DNA of 64,000 bases from Sporobolomyces roseus (GCA_016617785.1 JADILM010000001.1:2108001-2172000); one strand, 5' to 3'. Shown: positions 1 through 13,089, counted from the first letter of the stretch. Translations and numbers: made by a program. The notes: a model not told the origin generated them from the sequence alone.

Positions 1-1301
1 TTTAGAGTCGGTATCTCGAGGATTCGTGAGGTATTGAGCGTATAAAGTTGGGTTCCCGAGTGCTCCATCGGTGAGATGCGCTCGAAAGGTGATGACAAAC
101 GGTTCCTCTAGCTGAAGTTTCGACGTTGACGCTGATGAGTCAACGGTCTTCACTTTGATCGAGACAGTTTTGACGCTGATGAATTGGCCAGTCGAGAGTT
201 GGGAGGAAGAAGTCGAATTTTGGGGAATCTTTCGACCAAGAAGCGAAGTTGTCAAACGTCCAGTCTCTCCGTTCGGTGTCGTCCATGCGATATCGAGTCG
301 ACCCAATGCCTGATTCGATCCCGGTACACCTTCGTCCTCTTCTGAACCAGGTTTCTTCCTTAACCTGAACAAGAACTGTCGAGTATCTCCAGGTTCCGGC
401 GAGTCTTCCACTACTGATCCGTCTATCGATAAAGGCGCAATTGCTTCGACCAACTCCCATTCCGGTAGAGGGTTGAAAGCGAGTTGTGAGAAATGCATCG
501 AACCGATCGTTTGATTCGTGATTTGGATTTCGAGGTGAAGAGGGGAAGGCCGAGTACTGAAGCTCGACAGGAGCGACGCGTTCGGAGAGTGAGCTTTCGT
601 CCTGACTGATAGAGGATTGTTGACTTGGAACTTGTAGATCTGTCAATCAGCTGCGAATCGGAATCAGCTACGTTTCGCCTCGAGCCGTCGCAAAAGTAGT
701 GCGGCCCACCTTTCTGAAGTTCCGTTGTACTATCTCGTCTCCTCCCTCCTCTTCCCGGACACCGTAAGACACCGTTGCAACTAATGCGTGAATCCCTAAT
801 TCTTTCAATTCGCATCCAACCAGGGTCTCGAAACTTTCACCAGGATTGAGCGCTTGGTGAGGTCGATCGGGCGGTAGACTCGTCGTGAGAAGATGTTGTC
901 TTGTGCCTGGTGTTGCGGATTGGGGGGAGAAGGAAGAGTGTATTTCGACCTTGAGAGTCGGAGAAATCGCAGAAGACGAAGGTGTAGATAGTGCGAGGTC
1001 ATTCGACAGGGACAAGATCGCATTGAAGGTCTCTCTAGTCGCTCATCGAGATGGTATTAGTAAGCTCCGGGGTTGCAGAGGGGAGGATTGAAGAGAGAGA
1101 TGGGGCTCACCCGAGATAAAGCGTTCCAAACGAAGCAGGCAGAGCTAGCAGACCTTCCATTCCATCATTGAGAGCTCTACCGGGCTTGCCTATCAGGCTT
1201 GAGGTGTCATGAAGGGGGACTTTTGCTAGAGACGGGCGAACACATCGGAGGACTTTGAGGGAGACGAGGTGAGGCGCTTGAGGCGGTGGAGTAGCTGACA
1301 T
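1..1301 (-). CDS. TRAPPC13: TRAPP complex subunit 13 homolog (TRAPPC13, DUF974), 3' part outside window
   Basis: Accessory subunit of a TRAPP complex, which acts in vesicle tethering at ER/Golgi membranes. Three exons are visible: 1111-1301 (start ATG 1301), 710-1034, and 639 to the window edge, joined through GT..AG introns with matching phases (LG|ETFN and FRK|IYKFQV). The N-terminus has the family pattern HLVSLKVLRC..P followed by LPASFGTLYLGETF. Exon 2 carries LGCELKELGIHALVATVSYG, the family's 'H-EVKEIGTHILVC-VSY' region, and exon 3 begins KFQVNNPLSVRTKAH, the family's 'KFQVLKPLDVKTKFYNAE' region. The C-terminal domain lies beyond base 1. Family assignment rests on these conserved blocks; function in this species is inferred. 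Confidence 0.85.
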
Positions 1302-1692
1302 CCTCTTGATGACCGTTTATGAGATCGGTTGAGGAGGTTGGCGCTGAAGTGAAGGAGAGAGAAGCGAAGTTCGAATCAACTTTCGCATCTCGTTAAATCT
1401 TTCCTGGTTATCTCCGGTCCGCAGAGCTCGATATCAATAAGACGAGACGAGCAAGGCAATAAGACGTCGAGGAGTACGTCAAGATGTTGTAAAATTAGGG
1501 AGAAGACGAAACTTGCGAACGAAACGAAAACTCAAACGAAAACTGAAACACGGAAATCTAATAGGGAGGAAGAGGAAGAAGGAGGAGGATGCAAACGAGT
1601 CATACAGAAGAACGAGCGATAAAAGGTGTCAACAGAATGGGAATAGAAAGACAGAAACCAAACACAAAAGATAAGGAAAAAAGAGACAAGAG
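1302..1692. other. Intergenic, between two minus-strand genes
   Basis: Should hold the TRAPPC13 promoter (right after 1301) and the 3' end of the cyclin transcript. The part around 1500-1690 is purine-rich on the plus strand. I see no gene or RNA in it. Confidence 0.5.
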
Positions 1693-4554
1693 TTAGTCCT
1701 CTTGCATCCGATCATCCCTCGACAACCTCCTATCGACATCTCTACGATCCCGTTCATCCCTCTCCGCACTACTGTCCCTACTGCTAGCCTCATTCGAACT
1801 CCACCCATCATGATAATGTCCATCTTCACTCGGTTCGACCCTCACCCTACTCCTCCCCGCGAACCTTCCTCGAGCTCTCACACTCGCATCCCCTTCATCA
1901 TCGTCCGAACATGAAGATGAGCCTCCTCGAGTCGTCGAAGGAGTACCGGGAGTGATGGTAGAAGTTACACTAGTCCCACTAGAACTAGGTTGAGATCGAA
2001 TCGAACGGGGTCGATTCGCCAAGGATTTCGAGGCGGATGAAGTGGTCGATACTGTTGGAGTACGAGGATCCATCGTCGTCGATTGATGGGGGGACGAAGA
2101 AGGGGCAGAGGATTGATGGTGAGCTGCAACGGCGGAATGGGTGAGTCGAACAGGAGGATTCATTGAAGAGGGTGAGGGTGCGTGAGTTGGGGTGGCACTT
2201 CGAGTGGAATCGTTGGTCGTAGAAGAGCTCGTGGGAGGAGGTGGGTTGGAGGATGCAGAGGCTGCTGCTTGGGCAGCGGCAGCAGCAGGTGGATTCGAAG
2301 TCCCGTTCCTTCCGATCCAAAACAAGATGAGTTGATCTGCGTAACGTTGCAATTCATCGGTTGGGATCTTGAGTCGGAAATCATTGAGCAACAAGAACTG
2401 GAGTTCGAGTTGATTCAATTCGTGAAGTGGTAAACCTCCGACCTATTTTCATATCACGGAACATCAACAAAGGGACATTCGAATTCGCAGGGAATGTTGA
2501 AGACTCACCTTTGCATAACGAGAGTTTGTATAAAAGACATCACTGAAGAACTTTGAAGCGACCGTCACTCCCGCAATGACCAATCGATGAACGTTGAAAC
2601 TATCAATCGCGAATAATTTGCTCGCTTGACTAGCGGAACTCGCTCCTTCTCCTTCTGCGTCTTGACCCGCGACCGGTCCATCTCTAGGTAATCCTAACCG
2701 TTGAGCTTCGAGTCCGATTCGTGCCATTCGATCGAAGTAGACGAGGAGTGCGAGGAAGACTTCGTTCGTAGTTGGACAGTACTTCAGGATTCGAAGGAGA
2801 TAGGCTTCGATTGAGATTGCGGGAACGTTTCGCGCATGGAAACAGAGGGTCGCGTTGGGAGAAGAGAGAGCGATAGAAGATGCGGAGAAGAGAGAAGTGA
2901 GGGGAGGTTCTGAAGGATTCGTCGATGAGGGAGAAGTAGCGCCTAGTGCTGGTGGAGAAGGGGTGGGAGTGATTGCTTGTGGAGTGGAAGTGAGGGAACG
3001 AGATGGAGGAGCAGGAGAAGGAGCTTCGAGAGAAGAGGGAGAAGGGTTTGGGGGTTTCTTCCAAACGCTAGGTTGTCGACTCGTCGAAGGTCTGATACTC
3101 GATTCGTCTGGTCTCTTGTTACGGATGAAACTGCTGCCTCTTCTCCGACCTAATGGCATAGGTTGATGAGTTCCTCCTAGACTCGGCATGAATCCTTCGA
3201 CTCCCCCTCCTTCTCCAACTTCTCGTAAAAGATCAACTCCAGGGGTCAAAGGCATCTCGTCTTCTCCTCCTTCAATTTCTGAATCCACCGCTTCATCATC
3301 CTGATCGAGCGCGTTGTCTAGAATACCGGGTCCACCTAAACCTCCAATCTTTGTGAATCGTCGAGCGTGATGAGGAGTGACTGGAGAATTCAAAGGTGCT
3401 GCGTCAAATCGACCATTATTGAGCTGGTCATCTTCGCTTCTGTTCAATAGCGAGTTGCGTCGAGTCGAGGGCATCGAGGACGGAGCAGATCCTGAAGGAG
3501 TCGATCCGACTGTAGGGGACGTTGCGGCGGTTTGAGCAGCGAATCTCACGTTTCTTGCATCGTTTGCCTGAGCGATTTGCTCTAGGAGGGAAGCGAGGAG
3601 TCGTAGGAGATCGTTTGAAGGGTAAGAGACGATTTCGACGTGATTGACACTCGAAGTTGACGTGTTTGGCCCGACGGTATCTGTCGAAGCTGGAGGAGGT
3701 GTAGGAGGCTGAGGAGTTGGCAGAGAGGGTAGAGAAGGTTCTGTCGTTCTCGAGTTCGCAGTCGGTGTACTGGTTCGACCAGTTTCTTCTTGAGTATCGA
3801 CCGTCTTTGCCGCCTTTCGTTTTCCGCCTTTCGCTCCCGTTCCCTCGACATTATTTCCTTCGATCTTCTCATCCGTGTTTGACCTCGAGATGGCTGAACC
3901 GGGCGATAAATCTGAAGCTCTCCTAAATTTCCCATTCCCTCCTCCTGTTTGCAAGTGTCCTTCCGTCTGCTTCTCGTTACTTGGTTCATTCCTCTTCTCT
4001 GCCTCAGGTTCGACTCCTTCATCCTCTTCAGGTTGCCGTATCGAAAGCGTCTCCAAGTTGATCGCATCTCCATTCCCACTCCTCTTCGTCTCAGAATCGG
4101 TCTCCTCCTCTTTCCTGGACTGACTCTCTTCGACGACGCCTTCCATAGCGTCCTCTTTGATCGCATCCGTACCGGGACTGACAGTAGTGGCTAAACTTCC
4201 GACACTTCCTTCTCCGGTACTCCTCGCTAACCTCTTTCCATCCTTTGTTCGCCCTCTCTCGGACAGGGTACTGCTCATATTGAGGTTGGTCGACGAAGCG
4301 AAGGAAGCCGAAGAGGAAGGAGAAGAGGATGAAGCGGTAGATCCAATTGATGAACAACTCGAGTGGGGTGAAATTGCTCGTTTTGAACTGAGGGGCTCTT
4401 TCGATGTGTACTGATTACGGGAACTTGATGGAGGTGGAGAGTTGGAAGAGGAGGGGGAGGAATAAGAGTTGGAGGAATATGAATTCGAGGATGAAGAAGG
4501 AGGCGGAGCAAAGGCTGGAGTGGAAGAATGTGGGTAAAACGTAGGTTGCGACAT
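1693..4554 (-). CDS. PHO80/PCL-type cyclin with long disordered N-terminus
   Basis: Cyclin that would activate a PHO85-like CDK; family roles include phosphate and nutrient signalling. Two exons, 2509-4554 and 1693-2442, joined in phase 0 (RYAK|VGGLPLHELN), give about 931 residues. The first 550 residues are Ser/Pro/Thr/Glu-rich low complexity. The cyclin core follows: AYLLRILKYCPTTNEVFLAL, VYFDRMARIG, IDSFNVHRLVIAGVTVASKF, FSDVFYTNSRYAKVGGL, ELNQLELQFLLLNDFRL, which is the PHO80 (PF08613) signature. An insert (GLPRDG..SSASQASK) sits inside the box. The C-terminus is again low complexity. Which PCL subgroup it belongs to cannot be told from the sequence alone. Confidence 0.85.
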
Positions 4555-5148
4555 CCTCCCTCCTACTTTTCTCGACTCGAATAATACGGATGACCTAGTC
4601 TGGAGGTATGCGAGCTAGAGAGAGGTGGAAAGAGGGAAGAGGAAGGAAATTAGAACCAGCGTCAGAGTCGATAATAAATGAGCCTGATTTTCCAACAGCC
4701 AAAGTCCTCCAGCTGTGTACTACCTTCGTCACATCTCTGAAGACGTTTCACTAAACCCTCTAGCAGTCTATCCGACTGATCCCGAGTGTCCGGAGTTTAC
4801 TTTGTGATGAAACATGTCTGCCTTTTTACCCTTGCATGCTCCCTGTTCGCCTTTGTTTTGAATGTATGTGGAATTAACCTGACTTACGGAGAGTTGCTAT
4901 TCCTTTCGAAACAGGTTGGAGAGAACGAAGAGTTGATCGAGGGAAAAGGCAAGAGGGGAAACACAATTGAGGGATTGAGGATTGGCTCAGGAAAACTTAG
5001 GTCGGCTGTTGAACCCTTGCCCTTGTCGTATAGCCTGAGAGTGTGTTGGGGAATGCAGAGCAAAGCTGCAATGCTTGAGAGGAAGAGAGAAGAAACTCTC
5101 CGTCGGCGCCCACGTTGCTGTACCCTTCACCCTTCACTCTCTAAAGGA
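4555..5148. promoter_or_regulatory. Divergent intergenic region, cyclin (-) / RPN14 (+)
   Basis: About 590 bases between two start codons on opposite strands, so it must carry both promoters. A frame open from 4786 runs into the RPN14 start region, but its translation is not protein-like and homology begins only at ATG 5149. I could not assign a TATA box or a named operator. Confidence 0.4.
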
Positions 5149-6781
5149 ATGGCTACTCAAGCAATCCTTCTCTCACTCCCTTACATCTCGCTCCAACCCT
5201 CAATCTCGCAAGTGATTAGCGACATCTCTCATCCTCAATCTCAAATCGGCGCCGAAGATTGTTGGATCTCATGTTACAGATCAGCTGGTCTCACAGAAGA
5301 AGAGCCAGCGAGATCTGTACATGGAAAGATTAGGATCAGTCAGGCGGACGAAGATTCGAACGACGGTATCGAGATAGAAGCGAGAGGGGAAATCAAAGTC
5401 GAGTTGATCAATCAGGTGAGCCCTAAACCTCAATCTATCACGATGAGAGTAGACGGAGCTGATTCGTATCGATGTATTGATTGAGTAGAGCGAGTTCCGA
5501 GTATCCTGTGAATCCATCTCAATCCCTGCAACAACTCTATACCTCCCTTCCCCCCTTCACAACTCTCCCTCAACTTCTCGTTCCCTCTCCTCGACATCGG
5601 AAGACACTCCCTCCCCATCCTTCCTCTCAATTCAAACGAGAGGTGGAATAGATTGTTTCGAGTTGAGTAGAGATGGGAAAAGGATCGTTGTTGGAAGTAA
5701 AGATGGACAATGTAAAGTCGTCGAGATTGTCAGATTCGAGGAAGCGGGGAAACTGAGATTGAAGAAAGGAAAGGAAGTCGCATTGAGAGGACATGTAGGC
5801 GATATTACAAGAGTCGAATTCGTATGTTCTCCCTATTCTTAACCTTTCGATCGTTCCGCAACTCTGACTCTGTGAGTGTGATAGTTCCCATCGAACGAAG
5901 TCATTCTCACTGCGAGTAGTGATATGAGTCTTCGAGTATTCTCAGCGCTCGTAAGTCCTCTCCATTTTCCCTTCACCCTTCCCGCGACTTCCTCTCACTC
6001 ACATCCCCTCTCTCATAATCAGGATGGTTCATCACCACGTCATCTACAAGGCCACGTCAAAAGAGTAACCGGACTCCATATCCTGACCTCCCCCGGCGGT
6101 CTACACAAAGGACGTGAAATCCTTTCGTCCTCGCTCGACGGTACTCTCAAATTATGGGACGTTTCACAAGGTTCTTGTACCCGTACTTGGAGATTATCAA
6201 AACCTATCTCTTCATTACGAGTGATCAGTGAAGAAGGAGGAGGAGAAACTAGTAATGTGTTGGAAGAGAAATTTGCTTGTTGTGGTCATTCAGATGGGGA
6301 GGTATCGATCCTCTCCCTCTCCTCCTCCGATGACGACCTTACCTCAACTCTCACGACACTCAAGACTGGTTCGACAACTTCAATCGAATCAATAGCTTAT
6401 GAATCAGAGAAACGATTCGTTGCTGTTGGAGCTCGAAACGGGATTGTGACAATCTTCCAACTCCCTCCCTCCCCACTCTCGCAACTCTCTCAAGTTCAAT
6501 TCGACCCGGTCGTAAAGTGGAAGAGGACAGAAGGTAGTTCAATCAATTCTTTGAAATGGAGTAAAGGAGGAGAATCTTTGTTGGTCGCTAGTTCAGACGG
6601 ATTACCTTATCGCGTTTCGATTGGGATGAGGGATGACGGAGAGTGGGATGTTAGGGTGAAGGAAGAGTTTGTAGGGTTGGATTGTGATGCGAGTACTGAG
6701 ATTGAGGAGGATTCGGAAGGGAGGGTTTGGACGAGTGGTGGGAATGGGGATGGTAGTATTAGAGTTTATGAAAGGTCATGA
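5149..6781 (+). CDS. RPN14: WD40 proteasome assembly chaperone, RPN14/PAAF1 family
   Basis: Assembly chaperone of the 19S proteasome base that binds Rpt ATPase tails in yeast and mammals. Exons 5149-5415, 5489-5821, 5885-5950 and 6023-6781 keep phase and give 474 residues, slightly longer than the roughly 390-420 of known members. The N-terminus has EDCWISCYRS, resembling PAAF1 'EAWLSCH'. WD-type repeats follow: FELSRDGKRIVVGSKDGQCK, GHVGDITRVEFFPSNEVILT (across an intron), GREILSSSLDGTLKLWDVSQ, and a terminal blade GRVWTSGGNGDGSIRVYERS. The start at 5149 was chosen because similarity begins just after it. A general WD40 protein is the only serious alternative. Confidence 0.8.
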
Positions 6782-6921
6782 ATACTTTTCCTCACTAGCT
6801 TTGGAACTTGATTTCAGAGATCTAGAAGATGAAGGTTGCAGAAACAAGTTTGACATCTTCTGCTCTCTTTCTTCTCTCTCTCTCTCTTCTCACTTTCAAC
6901 TTTCAACGCGACTTATCACGA

Positions 6922-9693
6922 ATGACACGTGGAGAATCAACTCGTAAACGTACTACTAGTGTTAGCTACAAGGAAGGAGAGGAGGAAGAAGATGAACAAG
7001 AAGAAGTCACTTCAACAACAAGATCAGGAAGGAAGACTATCAAAAGGAAGCCACAAGCAGAACAGGATTACTCTGAGGATGAAGAAGAAGACAAGTACAT
7101 TGAAGGTGAGTCTACCCCTACTCTATTAGTAAGGAGACGAGTTGATTGTGGTTGATGCAATTTAGAGACTACTCCAAAGAAGAAACGCAAATCTGGAGCT
7201 GGAGGCAAGAAGGTGGGTGGAAGGAAAGGTAAACTATCAAAGATGAATGATCTACCGCTTGACATCTGGTTGTCCAGTGAGTTCCCTTTCTCTCCTCCTC
7301 TGGGAGGCCTGAGCGGGAAGTTGAATCAATTTCTTGAAATGTGTATTCAGTCGCAGAGAACTTGGATCCTCTCACTCTACTCTACCTCTCTCGCGCAAAC
7401 AAAGCGATCCATCAAGTCTTCACTTCGACGCGCGCTAGACCTCTCTGGTCAACCGTCCTCAACGCCGCACATCTTCCCGAACTCGAATACTCGAAAGACT
7501 TCAGCGATATGGCTCTCATCAGTCTCATCTACGAGAAGAACTGTCACATTTGTGGGAAAGCGAGGGCGCAGTTGGTCGATTATCGTCTCAAGATTAGGTG
7601 GTGTGCCGTGAGTTTTCGATTTCTTCTTTTCTCTTCTTTCTTTTTCGCTCATCTCAGACTGACTGACCTGTGATCGATACCTTCTGCACAGAAATGTCGA
7701 AATGAGAAGTAGGCCACTCGAATCCCTTTCGTTCCTCGTTCGTTCGAACTAATCTTGTCGTACCTGCCTCTAGGTTGTTGCGAGACACTTGGATCTCACT
7801 CACCTTGGAGGATGAAGGCAAATCGGACTACACTCGAGCTTGTGTCGTTCCTACGCCCGAAGGAAGATCAAACAGACATGGAATGAAAGGTGAGCAAATC
7901 TGAATATTATTCGAGGCAATAGCACTGAATCTAGCTCTTTCCCCTTCAGTCTTCCTATTCGAGAACGAAGTCAAAGCGGTCAATAGCAAGTTACTCGAGC
8001 TCGAAGCTCAAATCAAGTACGTCAAGAGCGAGGAGGATAAGAGGGAAGCTCAATGGGAATTGGACAACTACGTCGAAGAAAGGAAAGCTTACGTTGCTGC
8101 TGCTCTTGATGTGAGTTTGCCTCTTCCTCTCTCTTCGATGGTAGATATATCTACTGCTTAATCTGCTGACCTGCTTCTATTTTGTGCGATTCGAAACAGC
8201 TCGGTGTAAAGCTCATTCGCTGGCATAATCAGTCAGCGTCTGACAGGAGTAGCGCTGCATCTGAGCTCAAGATAGCTCGTCGCAAGGAGTAAGCCTGTTT
8301 CTCGATATCCGATAGATTCTAGCTAACTCGAACCGCTCAACGTCGCAGAATCGAGAAACGTCTCTCTGATCTGGGTTACTCGGCGGAAGAGTAAGCTTTT
8401 CGCTGCCATCGAATCTCGTGAGAAGGTACTAATCGTGGGTTTTCCGTCGAGCTAGTCAATGGAACCTATACGATCACGCGAACTTGATGGATAGGCCAAC
8501 TGCTCTCACCGAATCCAGTAAGCAATCTCTCCTCGCATTCTCCGCGCAACGTAGATCTGACCACTCTGAGATTTGCAGTCTGGACTCGTATCTCACCAGT
8601 TCTCATCGCCAATTGCGAAGCGACTCGCAATACTCGACTCGAACAAGAAGCTTTACGCCGCGCAACGAAACGTCGAGCTCTCCTTCAACCTCGCTACGAT
8701 GCACTCCTCAAGTCCACTCCCGACGACGCTCAGAAGACGTTCCCTTCTTTCGCCATCTTCACCGATCTCCCCGTCGTCCGAACTTTCTGGAAGGAAGAAG
8801 ACTCTGTTTGCACCGACGAGAAGTGGGAGGAAGCTAGTGAAGAGATCTCGAGGCAGGTGATCGGTGCAGAGAGGTGGATCAAGCTTGAATTCGCTCGGGA
8901 ATACGTTCTCTCTCGTCAAGAAATCGGAAAACCTCTACCTGAAGACGTCGTCGCTTCGATCAATCCTCCCGACTTTACTCCGCAAGCATGTCAAGCCAAT
9001 TTCGTCTACATCTCTTACCCGAACCGCTTCGTCGAAGGAGATACTGGTCTCGAAATCGATGATCCCGCTACCATCTCCAACTCGGATCTCGATGAACTCC
9101 TCTCTCGTTGGACTTGCGCATTCATCGCACCCAGTACGACTCCTTAAAACTACCCTCAAGTCTATACGACTCAACGTGAGGAATTCGTCTCTCCTAGGAG
9201 GTGCAACGTCGCCAAAGAATGGCTCAAGAATCAACTTGCGATTCTCGAATCTACCGGAGTAGAAGACAGTCCTTTCACTCTCATGATTCTCGAACGATTG
9301 GGAGGAGTCTTCGAATGCGATGGTTGTCATGCATCGATTCCCACCAGCTGGGTCTTCTCTCAAGGAGTTCGTATCGAAGAGGAGAAACCGAAACAAACGA
9401 AAGATATGATGTTTTCGACAATGGTGAGTTTCACGGCTTTTCTTCTCATACTTCTGAGTTTCAACTGATACGATTAACTCTCTCAGGTCGCTCATGCAAA
9501 CGATCATCATCGCGGCTCCTTCTTCACTATCTCGAGGTACGGAGTATTCCATCCGACGATTCGCCTACAAACCGGTACGACTCCGAGTCCCGAACCACCT
9601 CAAGTCGAAGCAGCGCAAGGGGTCAGTCGCGAGCGTGTAATAGTTACATCGCCTTTGCCAGAGGGGGAACTCTCGCCTTCGCCAGAATACTGA
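6922..9693 (+). CDS. F-box protein with in-frame TAA stop at 9145-9147
   Basis: Probable substrate adaptor of an SCF ubiquitin ligase. Exons: 6922-7105, 7166-7276, 7351-7607, 7692-7708, 7774-7889, 7950-8110, 8200-8288, 8349-8390, 8456-8517, 8579-9423, 9487-9693. All phases agree, which supports the model strongly. An acidic/basic N-terminus is followed by an F-box (LPLDIWLSIAENLDPLTLLY, then LSRANKAIHQVF) and a putative zinc site (CHICGK...WCAKCRNEK, split by a 17-nt exon). A helical middle and a second Cys motif (FECDGCHA) come later. Codon 536 is TAA, yet the same frame stays open for another 160 codons, across one more proper intron. The product is therefore 535 residues if the stop is obeyed, or about 696 if it is bypassed, spliced out, or a sequence error. 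Confidence 0.75.
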
Positions 9694-10156
9694 ATCAGAA
9701 AGTGAGTCGTCAAAGCTCTTTCACTAGTCTTGCGAACACGAGGCTGACCAGTCTACTTTTACTTGGTACAGACCATCGCTTGCAACTCCCGCTTGGCAAA
9801 ACTATCGCTTGAACAAAAATATCGCTTGAACGCAGAATAGCTTGTGTTGTGCAATTCCTCTTTCACCTCTCGAGATCCTGCAGCGAGTGCGAGAGTACTG
9901 TTGAGCGAAGTACGAATGGTCTCGAGAGATCCTGCTCTCAAGCGATGCGTACTCACACCGCGAGAGACAAGCGAAACGAAGATTGAATTTCGGAATTAAG
10001 AGAAGGGAAACAAGCGAGTATCAGATAACTTCAAGCTACAAGCGTTAGATTCGATAGAAGAGTGAGATAGAGATTCAGTGTTGACTACGATCAAGTCGAG
10101 TGTCAGTACCCGCTGAACAGCTACAAGTGAAGCGAAAAATGAGAACGCACAGCGAT
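9694..10156. other. Convergent intergenic region
   Basis: Tail-to-tail between the F-box gene and the PUF gene; holds both 3' ends. Repeated short words of the type ATCGCTTG occur around 9775-9835, but I see no gene. Confidence 0.4.
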
Positions 10157-13089
10157 TCAAGCTTTTCCAACCAACGAGACCAAGTTCGCAGAGTGAGCTC
10201 CACCTTCAGCGAGTAGCTTGACGTGGTGAGCGGTGATGCAGCGAACGAGTTTGGCTTTGTCGTTGTAGGGAGCGACAGAAGTCGTGAGGAGATAAGCGAG
10301 AAGATTGGCTCCAGAGACGTGCGAGGCGACGGCGAGGAGTAGAGGTCCCTGTTCACCACTGTCGATAACAAGGCTCTCGTCAGTGAAATTAGCTCGAAGT
10401 GGAGTCAACAGAGATCGATCGACGTACTCTCCGACTGATGTGATACACTCGATGAATTCTGTCATGAGCTTTGCAGCGACTTTCCCAGACTTGAGGACTC
10501 GTTCGACGATCTTGGCTCCAAAAGTATCGATGGCGAGACGAGGTGCGAGTTCGAGAACGCGAGCGCGGAAAGGTAAGACGTTCTTCTCGACGAACGAAAT
10601 GAGAACGCTGCACTCGAGCCGAATCAGTTCATCAGTCTGTCGTCGCGTGAGAGCAACAAAGACGACTCACAAGCTTCCACAAGCGGTCGTAGCTACATCT
10701 TCGAGGTTCTCTAGGATCTCTCTTGCGACGACGCTCGAGTGGACTTCGTTCCAATCTTCGAGCATGTGCTGAACGATGAGAGATCCACCATCATCCCTAA
10801 CGACAGCTGACCATGATCCAGTACCGACTTCGGCGAGTCGACGATAGAAAGCGGGAGGGTTCGGTTGAGTGAGGAGTCGATTCCAGACGTGACACGAGTT
10901 CTTGTTCATGAGCGTGTTGGGGAAAGGTGCGAGTCTGTGGTGACGACAAAGCGAATGTCAGCGGAATCGGGCGGCGATGAACGAGAAGGCAAAGGAACGA
11001 ACTCGTCGATGACTCTCTCCTTGGTTGCCTTGTCACTGCAATCGAGTAGCTTCTGAACGACATGACATCCGAAAGGGTCGAGGCTGAGTTCGAGGAAGTG
11101 TCCACACAAGTTTGCGCTATAGAGTTGAGCGATGGTGGCGTCTCCAGCTTCGAGGCAGCGAGAGACCAAGAAGTTACCTGCACGAGCGAAAACAATCAGC
11201 TCGGGCGTTTCTTCGGCAGAAGACGATATGGGACTTACCGAATTTGCTCGTGCTGAGCTCGATAAGATGATCTCCGACGACTTCGAGCAATCGACGTTTC
11301 CTATCAGGCGAAGTTGTCTTGACTCGTTGTTGGAGGAAGAGAGAGCATTGTTGATCGTTTTGAAGGTAGATGCGTCGAACGAAGACCTAATCATTGAGCG
11401 GAAGCGACTTGTGTCAGCGTGCATTGAGCGAGTGAAGGGACCACGAGCTGACCTCGTCGTCTATCTCGTCGTCACTCTCGAGAAGAGTGCGATAGTTGAC
11501 AATTGATTGCGATTGAACGGGAGCGAGACAACTTGAGCTTGGAACTACTGATGTCGGAGCGAACATCTGTCAAGACTATCCGTTGATGAGCTGAGACGTT
11601 TACGAACAAGACGAAAAGCGAAATGAAAACTGACTGGACCTGAGAAACTATCCGAACCGACTCTCGAAGACCCCGGGCTAGGCATATCTTCGTTGACATT
11701 CCATTCTCCGGACGACGATGCGCGACTGTGGCCTTGAAGAGGAGCTACTCCTGGACGACGAATGATTCCAAACGAATCATTTGAGCTCGAGTAGGTTGGA
11801 CCGGGTCGAGAGAGAGGTTGATGATTTGCAGTCGAGTTGTTGTGAGTAAGGTAGGCAGGAGACATAGGAAGTTGGCGAAGAGGTGGAGCAAAGTTCTGAC
11901 CTCGAGATTGAGAATGGGACAAAGCGTCGAGTTGAGCCAAATGAAGGTATTCAGACGAGAGAGGAGGTTGTGAGGGATAGAAGAGTGGCTGCATGGGATA
12001 CGGACGAACTGGCATAGAAGCGGTGCGACGGTGAGAAGGAGGAAGTGATTCGTCGGAGAAAGCGACAGATGAAGACGTAGAGCGGTGGCGAGTACTACCG
12101 GGAGGTGTCATCTCGGACATGTAGGGATCATCTTGAGGGAACATGTAAGGAGGTTGTTCGAAAGGAGAGTTGTCGCGTTGTTGTCGTTGAATCGACATTG
12201 TTTCGATGGCGTTCCTCAAACCTTCGAGATGACGGTCCTTGTCCAAAGATTGTTGCTCGAGGTGACGTACTCGATGATGAAGACTGTTGACAGTGTCGGA
12301 GAGATAGCGGACTTTGTGATCAAGCGAGGCGGAAAGTTGAGCAAGTTGCGAGAGCTCGACCTGTCAATGAGAGATCAGCATTACCTCAGTGATCAGCGAG
12401 CTAATAAGTGAGGGACATACCTTCATCTGATCTGTTCCGACGTTCCTCGTATCTTGAGCAGTACCATCCATCTCACTCGAATTCGTCTCCCTCGTTCCAC
12501 TTTCTACTTGATCATGCCAAATTCCCTCAACTCCTTCACCATCTCGACGACTCCAAGCTGACTGTGACTGATTCTGAATCCATGAAGCTTCCCTTGCCAT
12601 AACTGTTCCATCCGAAGAGACTGAGCTCGATGCGAAAGGTGGTTCGTGCGACGGAGAGAGGCGAGGCATGAAGAATGGAGTCGGTGATCCTCTGAACGCT
12701 TTCGTAGGATCATCTCGGGATCCACGACGATCGAATGAGATAGTAGGTTCCTCCTGAGATGACTGTGAACGAGGTTCAAACCCTGGAGGAGGAGAGAGAG
12801 TGAAAGAGAGGGAATCGGGAACTGGACGTTGTGAATTTTCGGGAATCGTAGTGCAAGCTTGAGATGGAGTAGGCGAGAGTTGACGAGAACCTTCGAGGAG
12901 GGTTCTAGTTGAGCGAGATGAAGTAGGGAAAGCGGGAGAAGGAGAATGTTCGAGATCACCGAATCTTCCTTGCGACATAGTGTAAATGGTGGAAGTTGGC
13001 TCAAGGGTACTTGTGCTAGCTTGAACGGGCGGTCTCGAGGGTGTAAGCGAGTTGGGTCGAGTAAGAGGGGTTGAAGAAGAAATTGACAT
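10157..13089 (-). CDS. Pumilio-family (PUF) RNA-binding protein
   Basis: PUF proteins bind 3'UTRs and repress or localise mRNAs. Exons: 12421-13089, 11635-12360, 11453-11566, 11239-11386, 11003-11177, 10671-10934, 10157-10607, giving 848 residues. The first 500 residues are Ser/Pro-rich and include a coiled coil (VELSQLAQLSASLDHKVRYL onward). Pumilio repeats fill the C-terminal 320 residues: QNDQQCSLFLQQRVKTTSPD, GNFLVSRCLEAGDATIAQLY, LSLDPFGCHVVQKLLDC, GGSLIVQHMLEDWNEVHSSV, AIDTFGAKIVERVLKSGKVA, LLLAVASHVSGANLLAYLLT. The repeats are divergent, so the RNA code cannot be read safely. One intron (10935-11002) starts GTTCGT. Orthology to a particular yeast Puf is not resolved. Confidence 0.85.

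Noticed and set aside
4786..5148. N-terminal extension of RPN14 from an upstream ATG
   Set aside because: The frame is open, but the sequence lacks homology, has many Cys/Leu by chance, and known RPN14/PAAF1 proteins start near MATQAIL-equivalent positions.
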